44,298 nt of DNA from contig JAAFHC010000060.1 in NCBI GenBank assembly GCA_010906935.1, positions 1 through 44,298 of the forward strand, in the 5' to 3' direction. The position numbers and the translations under genes were made by a program. Each line of letters begins with the position of its first letter. Within the stretch, counting starts at the first letter, position 1. Positions 23,736 through 32,126 of the stretch are shown here, in pieces. The notes under the pieces were generated by a model. It ran no database searches. It saw nothing but the letters and a program-made list of their open reading frames with translations, and had not been told where the DNA came from. The DNA comes from Gelidibacter sp. Its GTDB lineage: Bacteria; Bacteroidota; Bacteroidia; Flavobacteriales; Flavobacteriaceae.

Positions 23736-23834
23736 TCAAACCTACAACCGCTGGAGCCGAAACCTGCCTGCCGGCAATGCAGGTCCAGTGCGCTATTCAG
23801 CCTGACTGCCATCGGCAGTTTGAGCCACGAGGCC
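23736..23834 (-). pseudogene. Partial tRNA-Arg copy interrupted by two palindromes
   Basis: Matches the first 59 nt of the tRNA-Arg at 23386-23459 from its G1 through the T loop, then diverges. Two inserted segments interrupt it: 23801-23823 (23 nt replacing 4 nt of the D arm, containing ACTGCC-ATC-GGCAGT) and 23763-23783 (21 nt at the edge of the anticodon loop, containing CTGCCGGCA). It cannot form a tRNA. Confidence 0.9.
23737..23744 (-). promoter_or_regulatory. Candidate -7 element of the GIY-YIG gene inside the tRNA fragment
   Basis: TAGGTTTG, part of the T-arm sequence of the tRNA fragment, matches TAnnTTTG and lies 27 bp before the GIY-YIG ATG. The fragment ends just after it. The -33 region has no clear TTG at ordinary spacing. 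Confidence 0.35.
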
Positions 23835-23841
23835 TTTTGTT

Positions 23842-24291
23842 TTATCCCAATAATTGTTTTACTGCAGTGGAAATTGATTTTCCGTCTGCTTTTCCTGCCA
23901 GTTCTTTTGACGCAAGCGCCATCACATTTCCCATATCTTTCATGGAAGTGGCACCCACTGATTTTATAATTTCTGCAACCGCATTTTTCACATCCTCGTC
24001 ACTCATTTGAGCAGGCAAAAATTGTGAAATTACTCCCACTTGCGCCAATTCAGGTTCTGCCAAATCTTCTCTTCCTTGTTCTTTATAAATTGCGGCGCTG
24101 TCCTTTCGCTGTTTTACCAATTTTTGAATCAATTTTATTTCATCATCTTGGGTCAATTCCTCCGAAGCGGCACTTTTTGTTTGAATTAATAACAATTCAG
24201 ATTTAATGGCTCTTAACGATTCCAAAGCAACTTTGTCCTTAGTTTTCATCGCCTCTTTCATCTTATCCATTATCTTTTCCTGTAAACTCAT
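23842..24291 (-). CDS. yqeY: GatB/YqeY domain-containing protein
   Basis: A 149-residue cytoplasmic YqeY-family protein: N-terminal helical domain MSLQEKIMDKMKEAMKTKDKVALESLRAIKSELL, then the GatB-like tail (EDLAEPELAQVGVISQFLPAQMSDEDV...VGATSMKDMGNVMALASKELAGKADGKSISTAVKQLL). The tail resembles the tRNA-binding end of amidotransferase subunit B; the physiological role is not settled. It is complete, has its own -7 box and lies behind the ftsZ terminator. Confidence 0.95.
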   Translation of the reverse strand: MSLQEKIMDKMKEAMKTKDKVALESLRAIKSELLLIQTKSAASEELTQDDEIKLIQKLVKQRKDSAAIYKEQGREDLAEPELAQVGVISQFLPAQMSDEDVKNAVAEIIKSVGATSMKDMGNVMALASKELAGKADGKSISTAVKQLLG

Positions 24292-24311
24292 AATCGTTTA
24301 ATTTTATTGAG

Positions 24312-24319
24312 CAAAGATA
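24312..24319 (-). promoter_or_regulatory. -7 element of yqeY
   Basis: TATCTTTG on the minus strand, 20 bp before the yqeY ATG and directly after the T-run of the ftsZ terminator. Confidence 0.45.
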
Positions 24320-24368
24320 AAAAAAAAGAACTCGAAAATCTTCATTATTACAAGAAGATTTTCGAGTT
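24319..24368 (-). terminator. Terminator of the dcw cluster after ftsZ
   Basis: A perfect inverted repeat with 15-bp arms (AACTCGAAAATCTTC / GAAGATTTTCGAGTT) and a 10-nt loop, followed on the minus strand by CTTTTTTTTTT. Confidence 0.88.
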
Positions 24369-24413
24369 AAAAACCTAAAAAAAAAATCTAAGTTTTTGTC
24401 TTTGGGCTACATT

Positions 24414-26324
24414 TTAATCCACATTGTCATGCAGAAAAGAGTTGTTTGAACGAAATTGAATCGCGTCTGTGTCATCAATTTGCAAAGTTGTCCTGGATTG
24501 ATAAAAGTCGGAAGAATGATTAGATTGGTCCAATTCTATTCCCATTCTTTTATAAGCAGGTTCTTTATCCATTTCATCAATATTTTTGCTTAATTTATTG
24601 CTAAACTTATAATTAAAATTTTTCATTTTCTCTCTTCTGTCAGCAGCTCTTTGCTGCAATTCAGCTATGGTTAAATCTAACGGCGAAACCTCTTTGTAAT
24701 CAACCACTTCATACTCTTTTACATCTATTTCAGATTTTGAGCTCAAAGTAAAATTCATTTCATCTTCAATATTTGACTTCACCTCTTTAACAACCGGCTT
24801 GACAGCTTTTGTTAAATTATCTTCCAGCTCCGTATAATCTTCCAAAGTGAAATAAATATCCTCTTCCACCTTTTTTATAACGCTTACATGTTGATGACCG
24901 TTAACTTCAATGGCATTAATATTGGTTTTATGCTCTTCAACTTTAGGTTTATTTTTAAATTCTGAAAGTGGCAAATCGAACGTAAACGAAATTTGTTTTT
25001 CTTCTTCGACCTGAAGAATAGGCTCCTCTATTTGCGGAGTGAATGACGTAATTATAAAATCATTTTCTGTGTGGTGGGCAATTTCTTCATAAACCACTTC
25101 AATGTTTTTGATAAACTCCGTGGTCGAAATAATCTTAAAGTCTTCCTCATTTTCTTCCAATTCTTCGCCTAAATCATAAATTATTTTATCCTCAACTTGC
25201 GGGATATCAATAATTTTACTATTGGTTTGTTTGATTGGATAATCTCCAAATTTATTTTCAAAAAAATCAAACGTAGCCTCTTGTTCATCGTTAAGCGTAT
25301 GAATTATTTTTTTGGCTTCGGTATTTGAAATTTCATGTTGCTGGTCTTTATTAAAACCTGTGGCTACAATAGTTACTGAAATGGCATTTCCCAAAGATTC
25401 ATCTTCACCAACGCCCATAATAATATTAACGTTAGACTTGGCTTCTGCCTGAATATAGTCATTGATTTCGCCTATTTCATCAATCGTAATTTCTTCAGAT
25501 CCTGAAACAATTAACAACAGCACATTTTTTGCGCCGGTAATTTTATTGTCGTTTAACAAGGGTGAATCCAATGCTTTTGAAATTGCAATTTCAGACCTGT
25601 TTTCACCAGAGGCACTTGCAGAGCCCATAATGGCAGTTCCACTATTTGAAAGTACTGTTTTAGCATCTCTTAAATCGATGTTTTGCGTGTAGTGGTGCGT
25701 AATTACTTCGGCAATTCCTCGAGCTGCTGTGGATAACACTTCATCAGCTTTTGAAAAACCAGCTTTAAAACCAAGATTTCCATACACTTCCCTAAGTTTG
25801 TTGTTGTTAATTACCACTAAGGAATCTACATATCCACGTAATTTTTCAATCCCTTTATAAGCCTGGTCGTTACGCATTTTACCTTCAAAACCGAAAGGAA
25901 TAGTCACAATACCAATGGTCAGCAAATCCAATTCCCTTGAAACTCTGGCAATTACCGGCGCAGCACCGGTTCCTGTTCCGCCGCCCATTCCAACCGTGAT
26001 AAACACCATTTTTGAATTGGACGCTAACATTTGTTTAATTTCCTGAATACTTTCCATGGCGGCCTGTTCTCCAACTTCCGGGTTTGCACCTGCGCCCAAT
26101 CCTTCGGTTAATGAAACGCCCAATTGAATTTTAGTGGGTATTGGACTGTTTTGCAATGCCTGTGCGTCGGTATTGCAAATTACGAAATCAACGCCGTCAA
26201 TTCCCTGTAAATACATATGGTTTACGGCGTTGCTGCCTCCGCCGCCAACTCCAATAACTTTTATAACGTTGGACTGATTTTTTGGTAAATCAAATGAAAT
26301 GTTGCTAAAGTCTGAACTGCTCAT
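24414..26324 (-). CDS. ftsZ: Cell division GTPase FtsZ
   Basis: Tubulin-like protein that forms the division ring. The 636-residue protein has the conserved GTPase domain (IKVIGVGGGGSNAVNHM near residue 20; tubulin signature GMGGGTGTGAAPVIA near residue 113; NDQAYKGIEKLRGYVDSLVV) and the C-terminal domain up to about residue 325. It is followed by a C-terminal extension of about 300 acidic and variable residues ending in EPAYKRMGIELD...NNSFLHDNVD. The long tail is usual for flavobacteria, while most bacteria have around 390 residues. It is the last gene of the dcw cluster, with a strong terminator behind it. Confidence 0.97.
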   Translation of the reverse strand: MSSSDFSNISFDLPKNQSNVIKVIGVGGGGSNAVNHMYLQGIDGVDFVICNTDAQALQNSPIPTKIQLGVSLTEGLGAGANPEVGEQAAMESIQEIKQMLASNSKMVFITVGMGGGTGTGAAPVIARVSRELDLLTIGIVTIPFGFEGKMRNDQAYKGIEKLRGYVDSLVVINNNKLREVYGNLGFKAGFSKADEVLSTAARGIAEVITHHYTQNIDLRDAKTVLSNSGTAIMGSASASGENRSEIAISKALDSPLLNDNKITGAKNVLLLIVSGSEEITIDEIGEINDYIQAEAKSNVNIIMGVGEDESLGNAISVTIVATGFNKDQQHEISNTEAKKIIHTLNDEQEATFDFFENKFGDYPIKQTNSKIIDIPQVEDKIIYDLGEELEENEEDFKIISTTEFIKNIEVVYEEIAHHTENDFIITSFTPQIEEPILQVEEEKQISFTFDLPLSEFKNKPKVEEHKTNINAIEVNGHQHVSVIKKVEEDIYFTLEDYTELEDNLTKAVKPVVKEVKSNIEDEMNFTLSSKSEIDVKEYEVVDYKEVSPLDLTIAELQQRAADRREKMKNFNYKFSNKLSKNIDEMDKEPAYKRMGIELDQSNHSSDFYQSRTTLQIDDTDAIQFRSNNSFLHDNVD

Positions 26325-26364
26325 AATATATAATTATTGAATTATTCTAATATTAATTTTTTAA

Positions 26365-27705
26365 TTACTCGGCATTGTCTAAAAAGTCCCTAAATTTATC
26401 TCCCCATTTTTCAAAAATAGATTTTTTAGGTTCTTTGAATTCTTCTACGATAATTGTCTCTTTTTTAGTGTCTTCTTTGGTCTCTTCGGTTTTCGATTTT
26501 TCCTGAAAATGATGTTGGACCATTTTGGCCTTTTTCGCTTTTTCAATTTTATTTAAACCGTTCATCAAAAGCCCAACTGCCGTTGCATATTGCGGGCTCG
26601 ACAAACTTTCGTCTGAATCTCCCGCTAAATTTTCATTTGGATAGCCAATTCTGGTATCCATTCCTGTTACATATTCTACCAGTTGTTTTATGTGTTTTAA
26701 TTCAGCGCCGCCTCCCGTTAGAACAATTCCGGCAATTAATTTTTTCTTTGACTCTTCATGTCCGTAGTTTTTGATTTCCAAGAACACTTGTTCAATAATT
26801 TCAAGAACCCTTGCATTGATAATTTTAGACAGATTTTTAAGGGTAATTTCTTTAGGATCTCTGCCACGCAAACCTGGAATTGAAACAATTTCATTATCCT
26901 TATTGTCACCTGGCCATGCCGATCCAAATTTTACCTTTAACAATTCTGCCTGCTTTTCAATAATAGAACAGCCTTCTTTTATGTCTTCGGTAATTACGTT
27001 TCCTCCAAAAGGAATTACGGCAGTATGACGAATAATTCCGTTTTTAAAAATTGCCAAATCTGTAGTTCCGCCCCCAATATCAATCAATGCCACGCCAGCT
27101 TCCTTTTCCTCTGCGCTTAAAACGGCTTCTGCCGACGCCAAAGGCTCCAAGGTAATGCCTGCCAAATTTAATCCGGCACTTTTAATGCATCTTCCAACAT
27201 TTCTGATGGAAGAAATTTGTCCGACAACTACATGAAAATTAGCTTCTAATCTTCCTCCATACATCCCAACAGGTTGTGTAATTTCACCCTGACCATCAAC
27301 TTTAAATTCCTGCGGAAGCACATGAATAATTTCTTCACCCGGCAGCATCACCAATTTATAAACCTGTTTTTCTAATTTTTCCAAATCCTCCTCACTAATA
27401 ACTTCTTCGGAATTTGGCCTTGTGATGTAATCGCTGTGCTGCAAACTTCTGATATGTTGTCCGGCAATACCAACTACAGCGTCGGTAATTTGAATTCCAG
27501 AAACTGCAATCGCTTCATCCACAGCTTTTTGAATAGATTGTATTGTTTGCGTAATATTATTGACCACACCACGGTGAACGCCCAAACTTTTGGCTTTGCC
27601 AATCCCTAACAACTCAATTTTCCCATACTCATTTCTACGACCAATCATAGCAACAATTTTGGTTGTTCCTATATCCAATCCTACCGAAATATCATCGTTT
27701 TCCAT
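26365..27705 (-). CDS. ftsA: Cell division protein FtsA
   Basis: Actin-family ATPase that tethers FtsZ to the membrane. The 446 residues include ISVGLDIGTTKIVAMIG at the N-terminus, the 1C subdomain (GVHRGVVNNITQTIQSIQKAVDEA), ALIDIGGGTTDLAIFKNG near residue 205 and GIVLTGGGAELKHIKQLVEYV. The C-terminal tail (FEKWGDKFRDFLDN) looks like an amphipathic membrane helix, as in other FtsA proteins. The start overlaps the end of ftsQ by 14 bp. Confidence 0.96.
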   Translation of the reverse strand: MENDDISVGLDIGTTKIVAMIGRRNEYGKIELLGIGKAKSLGVHRGVVNNITQTIQSIQKAVDEAIAVSGIQITDAVVGIAGQHIRSLQHSDYITRPNSEEVISEEDLEKLEKQVYKLVMLPGEEIIHVLPQEFKVDGQGEITQPVGMYGGRLEANFHVVVGQISSIRNVGRCIKSAGLNLAGITLEPLASAEAVLSAEEKEAGVALIDIGGGTTDLAIFKNGIIRHTAVIPFGGNVITEDIKEGCSIIEKQAELLKVKFGSAWPGDNKDNEIVSIPGLRGRDPKEITLKNLSKIINARVLEIIEQVFLEIKNYGHEESKKKLIAGIVLTGGGAELKHIKQLVEYVTGMDTRIGYPNENLAGDSDESLSSPQYATAVGLLMNGLNKIEKAKKAKMVQHHFQEKSKTEETKEDTKKETIIVEEFKEPKKSIFEKWGDKFRDFLDNAE

Positions 27706-28432
27706 AATCTACTTTATTTGTGGCTACAACTTGCATGTTGTATTTTAAATTAATCGAATCGTACTTATAAATTGTACTATCGGCCATTGTTTTTATATAA
27801 AATGCGCTCAGATTTTTAAATTTCTGATCTAAATTTTCAATTTTCCCTAAAATTATTTTCTGATCACCCACTCTTGTGTCCAAAACATACTCGTTTTCCG
27901 TCGTTTTTTCAATCGCTATAATTTGTTCTTTCAAAAATTCATCATTCAAAATTGCGGTTACCAATTCACGTATCTTATCATTATTCTCCTCCTTTATAGC
28001 ACCTGAAATCAGCAAAACCCTGGCTGAAAAATTGTCAGACAAAGGCATGGTTTTTGCCTGTCTGTCAATGTAGTAACTTTCATTATTAATTACCACTCTG
28101 GCTATTGGGGTACGCTGTTTAATTTTAGCTTTAAGAAAACCGTCAACTGTTAAATAAACTGATGCACTTTCTACCATGGGGTGTGAACGCACATTTGCTT
28201 CCAAATTATGTAAATCTATAACAGATTTTGCTAGATTCTTAGCACTTCCGCCATTTTGTATTAACAATTTATTAACCATTTGGTAATCCATAAAAAGGTT
28301 GTCTCCTTGCTCAAATTCGATAGAAATGTCCGCTACTTTTTGAGCGCTGTTTCTGAAATTTGAAAAACCATACAGAAACACAACTAACGACAACAATAAT
28401 ATTCCTATGATGTAATTCCAGTTAATTTTCAT
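27692..28432 (-). CDS. ftsQ: Cell division protein FtsQ/DivIB
   Basis: Bitopic division protein of 246 residues: short cytoplasmic N-terminus, one membrane helix (WNYIIGILLLSLVVFLYGF), then periplasmic POTRA-like and beta domains (NLEANVRSHPMVESASVYLTVDGFLKAKIKQRTPIARVV is the most conserved part). The ATG at 28432 overlaps the murC stop region; a frame start 12 bp further upstream (28444) is less likely. Sequence is divergent, as usual for FtsQ, so position between murC and ftsA supports the call. Confidence 0.9.
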   Translation of the reverse strand: MKINWNYIIGILLLSLVVFLYGFSNFRNSAQKVADISIEFEQGDNLFMDYQMVNKLLIQNGGSAKNLAKSVIDLHNLEANVRSHPMVESASVYLTVDGFLKAKIKQRTPIARVVINNESYYIDRQAKTMPLSDNFSARVLLISGAIKEENNDKIRELVTAILNDEFLKEQIIAIEKTTENEYVLDTRVGDQKIILGKIENLDQKFKNLSAFYIKTMADSTIYKYDSINLKYNMQVVATNKVDYGKR

Positions 28433-29768
28433 GTTCCAATGCATTTTTAATTACTTCCACCAATTCGCCTATATCACCGGCACCAATCATTACAATTACT
28501 TGTGAATCAAGGTTTAAAACCTTTTTAACCAAATTCTCTTTTGAAGAAATTTGTTTGTCTTCAATAGTGATTTTATTTAAAAGCCAAGAGGAAGTCACCC
28601 CTTCAATAGGCAATTCCCTTGCCGGATAAATGTCCAACAAAATCAACGCATCAAAGCGCGATAAACTAGCCGCAAAATCATCTATAAAATCTCTTGTTCT
28701 GCTGTATAAATGCGGTTGAAAAATTCCCGCAATTTTTTTTGTGGGATACATTTCCCTAACTGAATCCACTATTGCATTAATTTCGGTAGGATGGTGTGCA
28801 TAATCGTCAATCAGCACCAAATCAGCTGTTTTAATTTTGTAAGAAAACCTTCTTTCAATTCCTTTAAAAGTTAGTAAAGCTTCAGCAATGACCTGGAGTG
28901 AAACCCCAAAAATATTAGCCATTGCCAAAGCCGCCACCGCATTTAGCACATTGTGTTTACCCGGCAGGTTAATCTTTATGTTTTCAATAGTTTCTGTAGG
29001 TGTCATCACATCAAAAATGTAAGCGCCTTCTTCAACTTTTAAATTTTTTGCATTGTAATCGGCACCTTCTTCAATGCCATATGTTATGCCTTTTAACGGC
29101 AATCCTTTTCTTACAATCAATGTTTGTGATACTTTATCGGCAAAATCCATAAATGATTTTTCCAATTCAGCCTTTTCCCCATAAATATCCAAATGATCGG
29201 CATCCATAGAAGTGATACAAGCAATATTTGGGGATAATTTTAAAAATGAACGGTCAAATTCATCGGCTTCCACCACAGAAATTTCATCACCTCCCAAAAT
29301 TAAATTAGACTTGTAATTTTCTGAAATTCCGCCTAAAAAAGAAGTGGCATTTACTCCGGCTTCTTTTAAAATATGTCCTAAAATAGTGGACGTTGTTGTT
29401 TTTCCATGCGTGCCGGCCACTGCCAAACAAAAAGTGCTTTTGGTAATTAAGCCCAGTATTTCCGAGCGCTTTAAAACAGTAAAATGATTTTCCCACAAAT
29501 AGTTTAATTCCAAATTATTCTTCGGAATTGCAGGCGTATAAACCACAATGGTATCTTGGTTGTTTATAAATGCCGAAGGAATTAAATCAACAGAATCTTC
29601 AAAATGAACGGCAATGCCCATTTGTTGAAGCGACTTGGTAATTTTTGTTGAAACCCTATCATATCCCGCAACGTTTTTGCCATTGCTTTTAAAATAATTT
29701 GCAATAGCGCTCATACCGATGCCTCCGATACCCACAAAATAAACGTTATGTATGCGCTCTAAATTCAA
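28422..29768 (-). CDS. murC: UDP-N-acetylmuramate--L-alanine ligase
   Basis: Cytoplasmic ATP-dependent Mur ligase adding L-Ala to UDP-MurNAc. The 448 residues have the N-terminal UDP-binding motif VYFVGIGGIGMSAIANYF, the ATP loop AVAGTHGKTTTSTILGHIL (about residue 117), VVEADEFDRSF, DADHLDIYG, the central GKHNVLNAVAALA and the C-terminal IDDYAHHPTEI with FQPHLYSRTRDF. It is complete and overlaps ftsQ by 11 bp; the murG stop is 5 bp upstream. Confidence 0.97.
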   Translation of the reverse strand: MNLERIHNVYFVGIGGIGMSAIANYFKSNGKNVAGYDRVSTKITKSLQQMGIAVHFEDSVDLIPSAFINNQDTIVVYTPAIPKNNLELNYLWENHFTVLKRSEILGLITKSTFCLAVAGTHGKTTTSTILGHILKEAGVNATSFLGGISENYKSNLILGGDEISVVEADEFDRSFLKLSPNIACITSMDADHLDIYGEKAELEKSFMDFADKVSQTLIVRKGLPLKGITYGIEEGADYNAKNLKVEEGAYIFDVMTPTETIENIKINLPGKHNVLNAVAALAMANIFGVSLQVIAEALLTFKGIERRFSYKIKTADLVLIDDYAHHPTEINAIVDSVREMYPTKKIAGIFQPHLYSRTRDFIDDFAASLSRFDALILLDIYPARELPIEGVTSSWLLNKITIEDKQISSKENLVKKVLNLDSQVIVMIGAGDIGELVEVIKNALEHEN

Positions 29769-29773
29769 CTTTA

Positions 29774-30865
29774 TTACCTATTTATTAATTTTACAATTTC
29801 TTTAATTATGTCTTTAGTGGCATTTGGCAATGCCAATTTTTTGATGTTTTTACTTAAAACTTGCTGCAATTCTTCGTTCTCCAGCAACGCTTCAATATTT
29901 GATTGAAACATATCCAATTCAGATTCTTTCAACAGCAAAGAGGCGTTGCTGTTCACAACCGCCAAAGCATTTTTAGTTTGATGGTCTTCAGCTACATTTG
30001 GAGAAGGAATAAAAATTACCGGTTTCCCCACAATACACAATTCTGAAATGGAACCTGCACCAGCACGACTTATAATAAAATCGGCAGCGGCATACGTTAA
30101 ATCCATCCTGTTCAAAAAGGCATGTGTTTGAACGCCTTCTAAACTGTCGTATTTTTTAAATTCATCATAATACAATTTTCCCGTTTGCCATATCACCTGC
30201 AAATTTTTGGAAACCAACCAATCAATGTGTTTTTCAATCAAATTATTAATGGCTCTGGCGCCTAAACTTCCGCCAATAATTAAAAGCGTTTTTTTATCAC
30301 CTTAATTGAAATATTTTTTGGCTTCTTCACCTTTGCCTTCTATTTCAAGCAAATCTTGACGTACCGGATTTCCGGTTTTAACAATTTTGTTCAAAGGAAA
30401 AAAACGTTCCAACCCATCATAAGCAACACAAATTTTATCTACTCTTTTTGCCAACAATTTGTTCGTAATTCCCGGATAAGAATTTTGTTCCTGAATCAAT
30501 GTTTTTATTTTTCGCAAACTTGCCACATATAATGTTGGACCGCTGGCAAAACCGCCAGTACCAATAACAATATCAGGTTTAAATTCCTTGATGATTCTGT
30601 ACGCTTTCGACATACTGCTCACCAATTTGAACGGGAATGAGAAATTTTTTAATATAAATTGTCGTTGAATTCCTGAAATCCACAATCCTTTGATGTCATA
30701 TCCCGCTTCTGGGATTTTCTCCATCTCCATTTTATCCTTTGCGCCAACAAACAAAAAATTGGCATTGGGATATATTACGTTTAATTCATTGGCAATAGCG
30801 ATTGCCGGATAAATATGTCCGCCTGTTCCACCTCCACTTAATATGATATTAACCGATTGCTTCAT
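29774..30865 (-). pseudogene. murG: MurG glycosyltransferase interrupted by an in-frame stop
   Basis: Peripheral-membrane enzyme that adds GlcNAc to lipid I to form lipid II. From 30865 the frame gives the N-terminal domain ([60 protein letters not shown]) and stops at TAA 30302-30304. The same frame then continues without shift as [19 protein letters not shown] through [36 protein letters not shown] to 29774, giving about 363 residues, the normal MurG length. The stop lies in the variable linker (KKYFN*GDKK). As murG is normally essential, sequence error, suppression or translation as two pieces are the options. Confidence 0.92.
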
Positions 30866-32039
30866 GTAATACTGTTAAAGGGTTATCTTCACTGGCAATA
30901 TCTGGGTCTATTTCTTTTTCAGCGGTAACGCTTAAAATTATTCCAATCGCAAAACAGGTCATCCATATAGAAGTTCCTCCACTGCTTATTAACGGCAATG
31001 TTTGTCCGGTCACCGGCATCAAATTAACAGCTACTGACATATTTATGAGTGCTTGAAAAATGATGGGCAAACCAACGCCAATAATAATGAGCGTTGCAAA
31101 AATACTTCTCGCTTTTTTTGCCGCAATCACAATGCGAAACAGCAATATAAAATACATAAGAATAACCCCCAAAGCACCCAACAATCCATATTCTTCAACA
31201 ATAATGGCGAAAATAAAATCGGAGGAAGATTGTGGCAAAAAGTTTTTTTGGATGCTTTTTCCCGGACCTCGGCCTTGCAAACCGCCAGTTGCTATCGCAA
31301 TTTTTGCTTTTTCAACCTGATAACCTTCTTCAGCGCTCGGATTTGAAAAATTTTCAACCCTGTTAATCCAAGTATCTACCCGGTTTGGAAAAACTCCAGG
31401 AAGCGCTTTGGCAGTAAATACAAATAAAGCAAGGAACACCACGCCAGCGCCCACAACACCCAATAAATATTTAATTGGATAACCTCCAATAAAGCACAAC
31501 ATTAGTATCATTAGAAATGCGATTGCGGTGGTTGAAAAGTTTGCCGGTAAAATTAATGCCAATGTAATTGCTATTGGCAGCCATAACTGTAAAACACTTT
31601 CCTTAAAAATAATTTTGCTTTCTTTTTTTCGGGCTAAATATCTAGAAACATAAATCATCAACACCAAAACAGCCAATGTAGATGTTTGAAAACCAACACC
31701 AATAAACGGAATTTCAATCCACCTACTGGCGTTTGAACCGCCAATGGTGGTTCCCTGTGAAAGGGTATAAATTAATAACAAAATTACCAAAGGCAACATT
31801 AATACGGAGCCGCCACTAAAATATCTAAACGGAATTTTATGAACGCCGTATATAATTAAGAATCCAAGAAATAACAAAATTACATGCTTAAATAAATAAT
31901 AGAAAGGGGTGCCAATATTGGTTCCATAAACCAAATTGGTGCTTGTGCTGTAAACGGGCATAAACGACAAGATAGCCATAATGGTAACAATGGCCCATAT
32001 CGCTTTATCTCCTTCTATATTTTTAAGAATGTTTTTCAT
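30849..32039 (-). CDS. ftsW: Septal peptidoglycan glycosyltransferase FtsW
   Basis: SEDS-family membrane protein with about ten helices and 396 residues, polymerising lipid II at the septum with FtsI. Signature regions: [40 protein letters not shown] (about residue 100), [49 protein letters not shown] and the C-terminal [20 protein letters not shown]. It overlaps the start of murG by 17 bp. Location in the dcw cluster separates it from its paralogue rodA. Confidence 0.95.
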   Translation of the reverse strand: MKNILKNIEGDKAIWAIVTIMAILSFMPVYSTSTNLVYGTNIGTPFYYLFKHVILLFLGFLIIYGVHKIPFRYFSGGSVLMLPLVILLLIYTLSQGTTIGGSNASRWIEIPFIGVGFQTSTLAVLVLMIYVSRYLARKKESKIIFKESVLQLWLPIAITLALILPANFSTTAIAFLMILMLCFIGGYPIKYLLGVVGAGVVFLALFVFTAKALPGVFPNRVDTWINRVENFSNPSAEEGYQVEKAKIAIATGGLQGRGPGKSIQKNFLPQSSSDFIFAIIVEEYGLLGALGVILMYFILLFRIVIAAKKARSIFATLIIIGVGLPIIFQALINMSVAVNLMPVTGQTLPLISSGGTSIWMTCFAIGIILSVTAEKEIDPDIASEDNPLTVLHEAIG

Positions 32040-32057
32040 CTGTTTATTATTTATTTT

Positions 32058-32126
32058 TTATTGGTACAGATGCAGTTCGCCATTAATCATTTCTGTGTGT
32101 ATCAAAATTTGCAATGCTCGTTTCAT
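32058..32126 (-). CDS. Possible 22-residue small ORF between murD and ftsW
   Basis: An ATG directly abuts the murD stop (TAAATG) and opens MKRALQILIHTEMINGELHLYQ, ending 18 bp before ftsW. It fills most of the only sizeable gap in the murE-ftsZ part of the cluster. No other evidence supports translation; it may simply be spacer. Confidence 0.25.
   Translation of the reverse strand: MKRALQILIHTEMINGELHLYQ

Noticed and set aside
23386-23834. Integrase-type attL/attR sites at tRNA-Arg
   Set aside because: Integrative elements normally duplicate the 3' end of a tRNA and carry an integrase; here the 5' part is duplicated and the only gene between is GIY-YIG.
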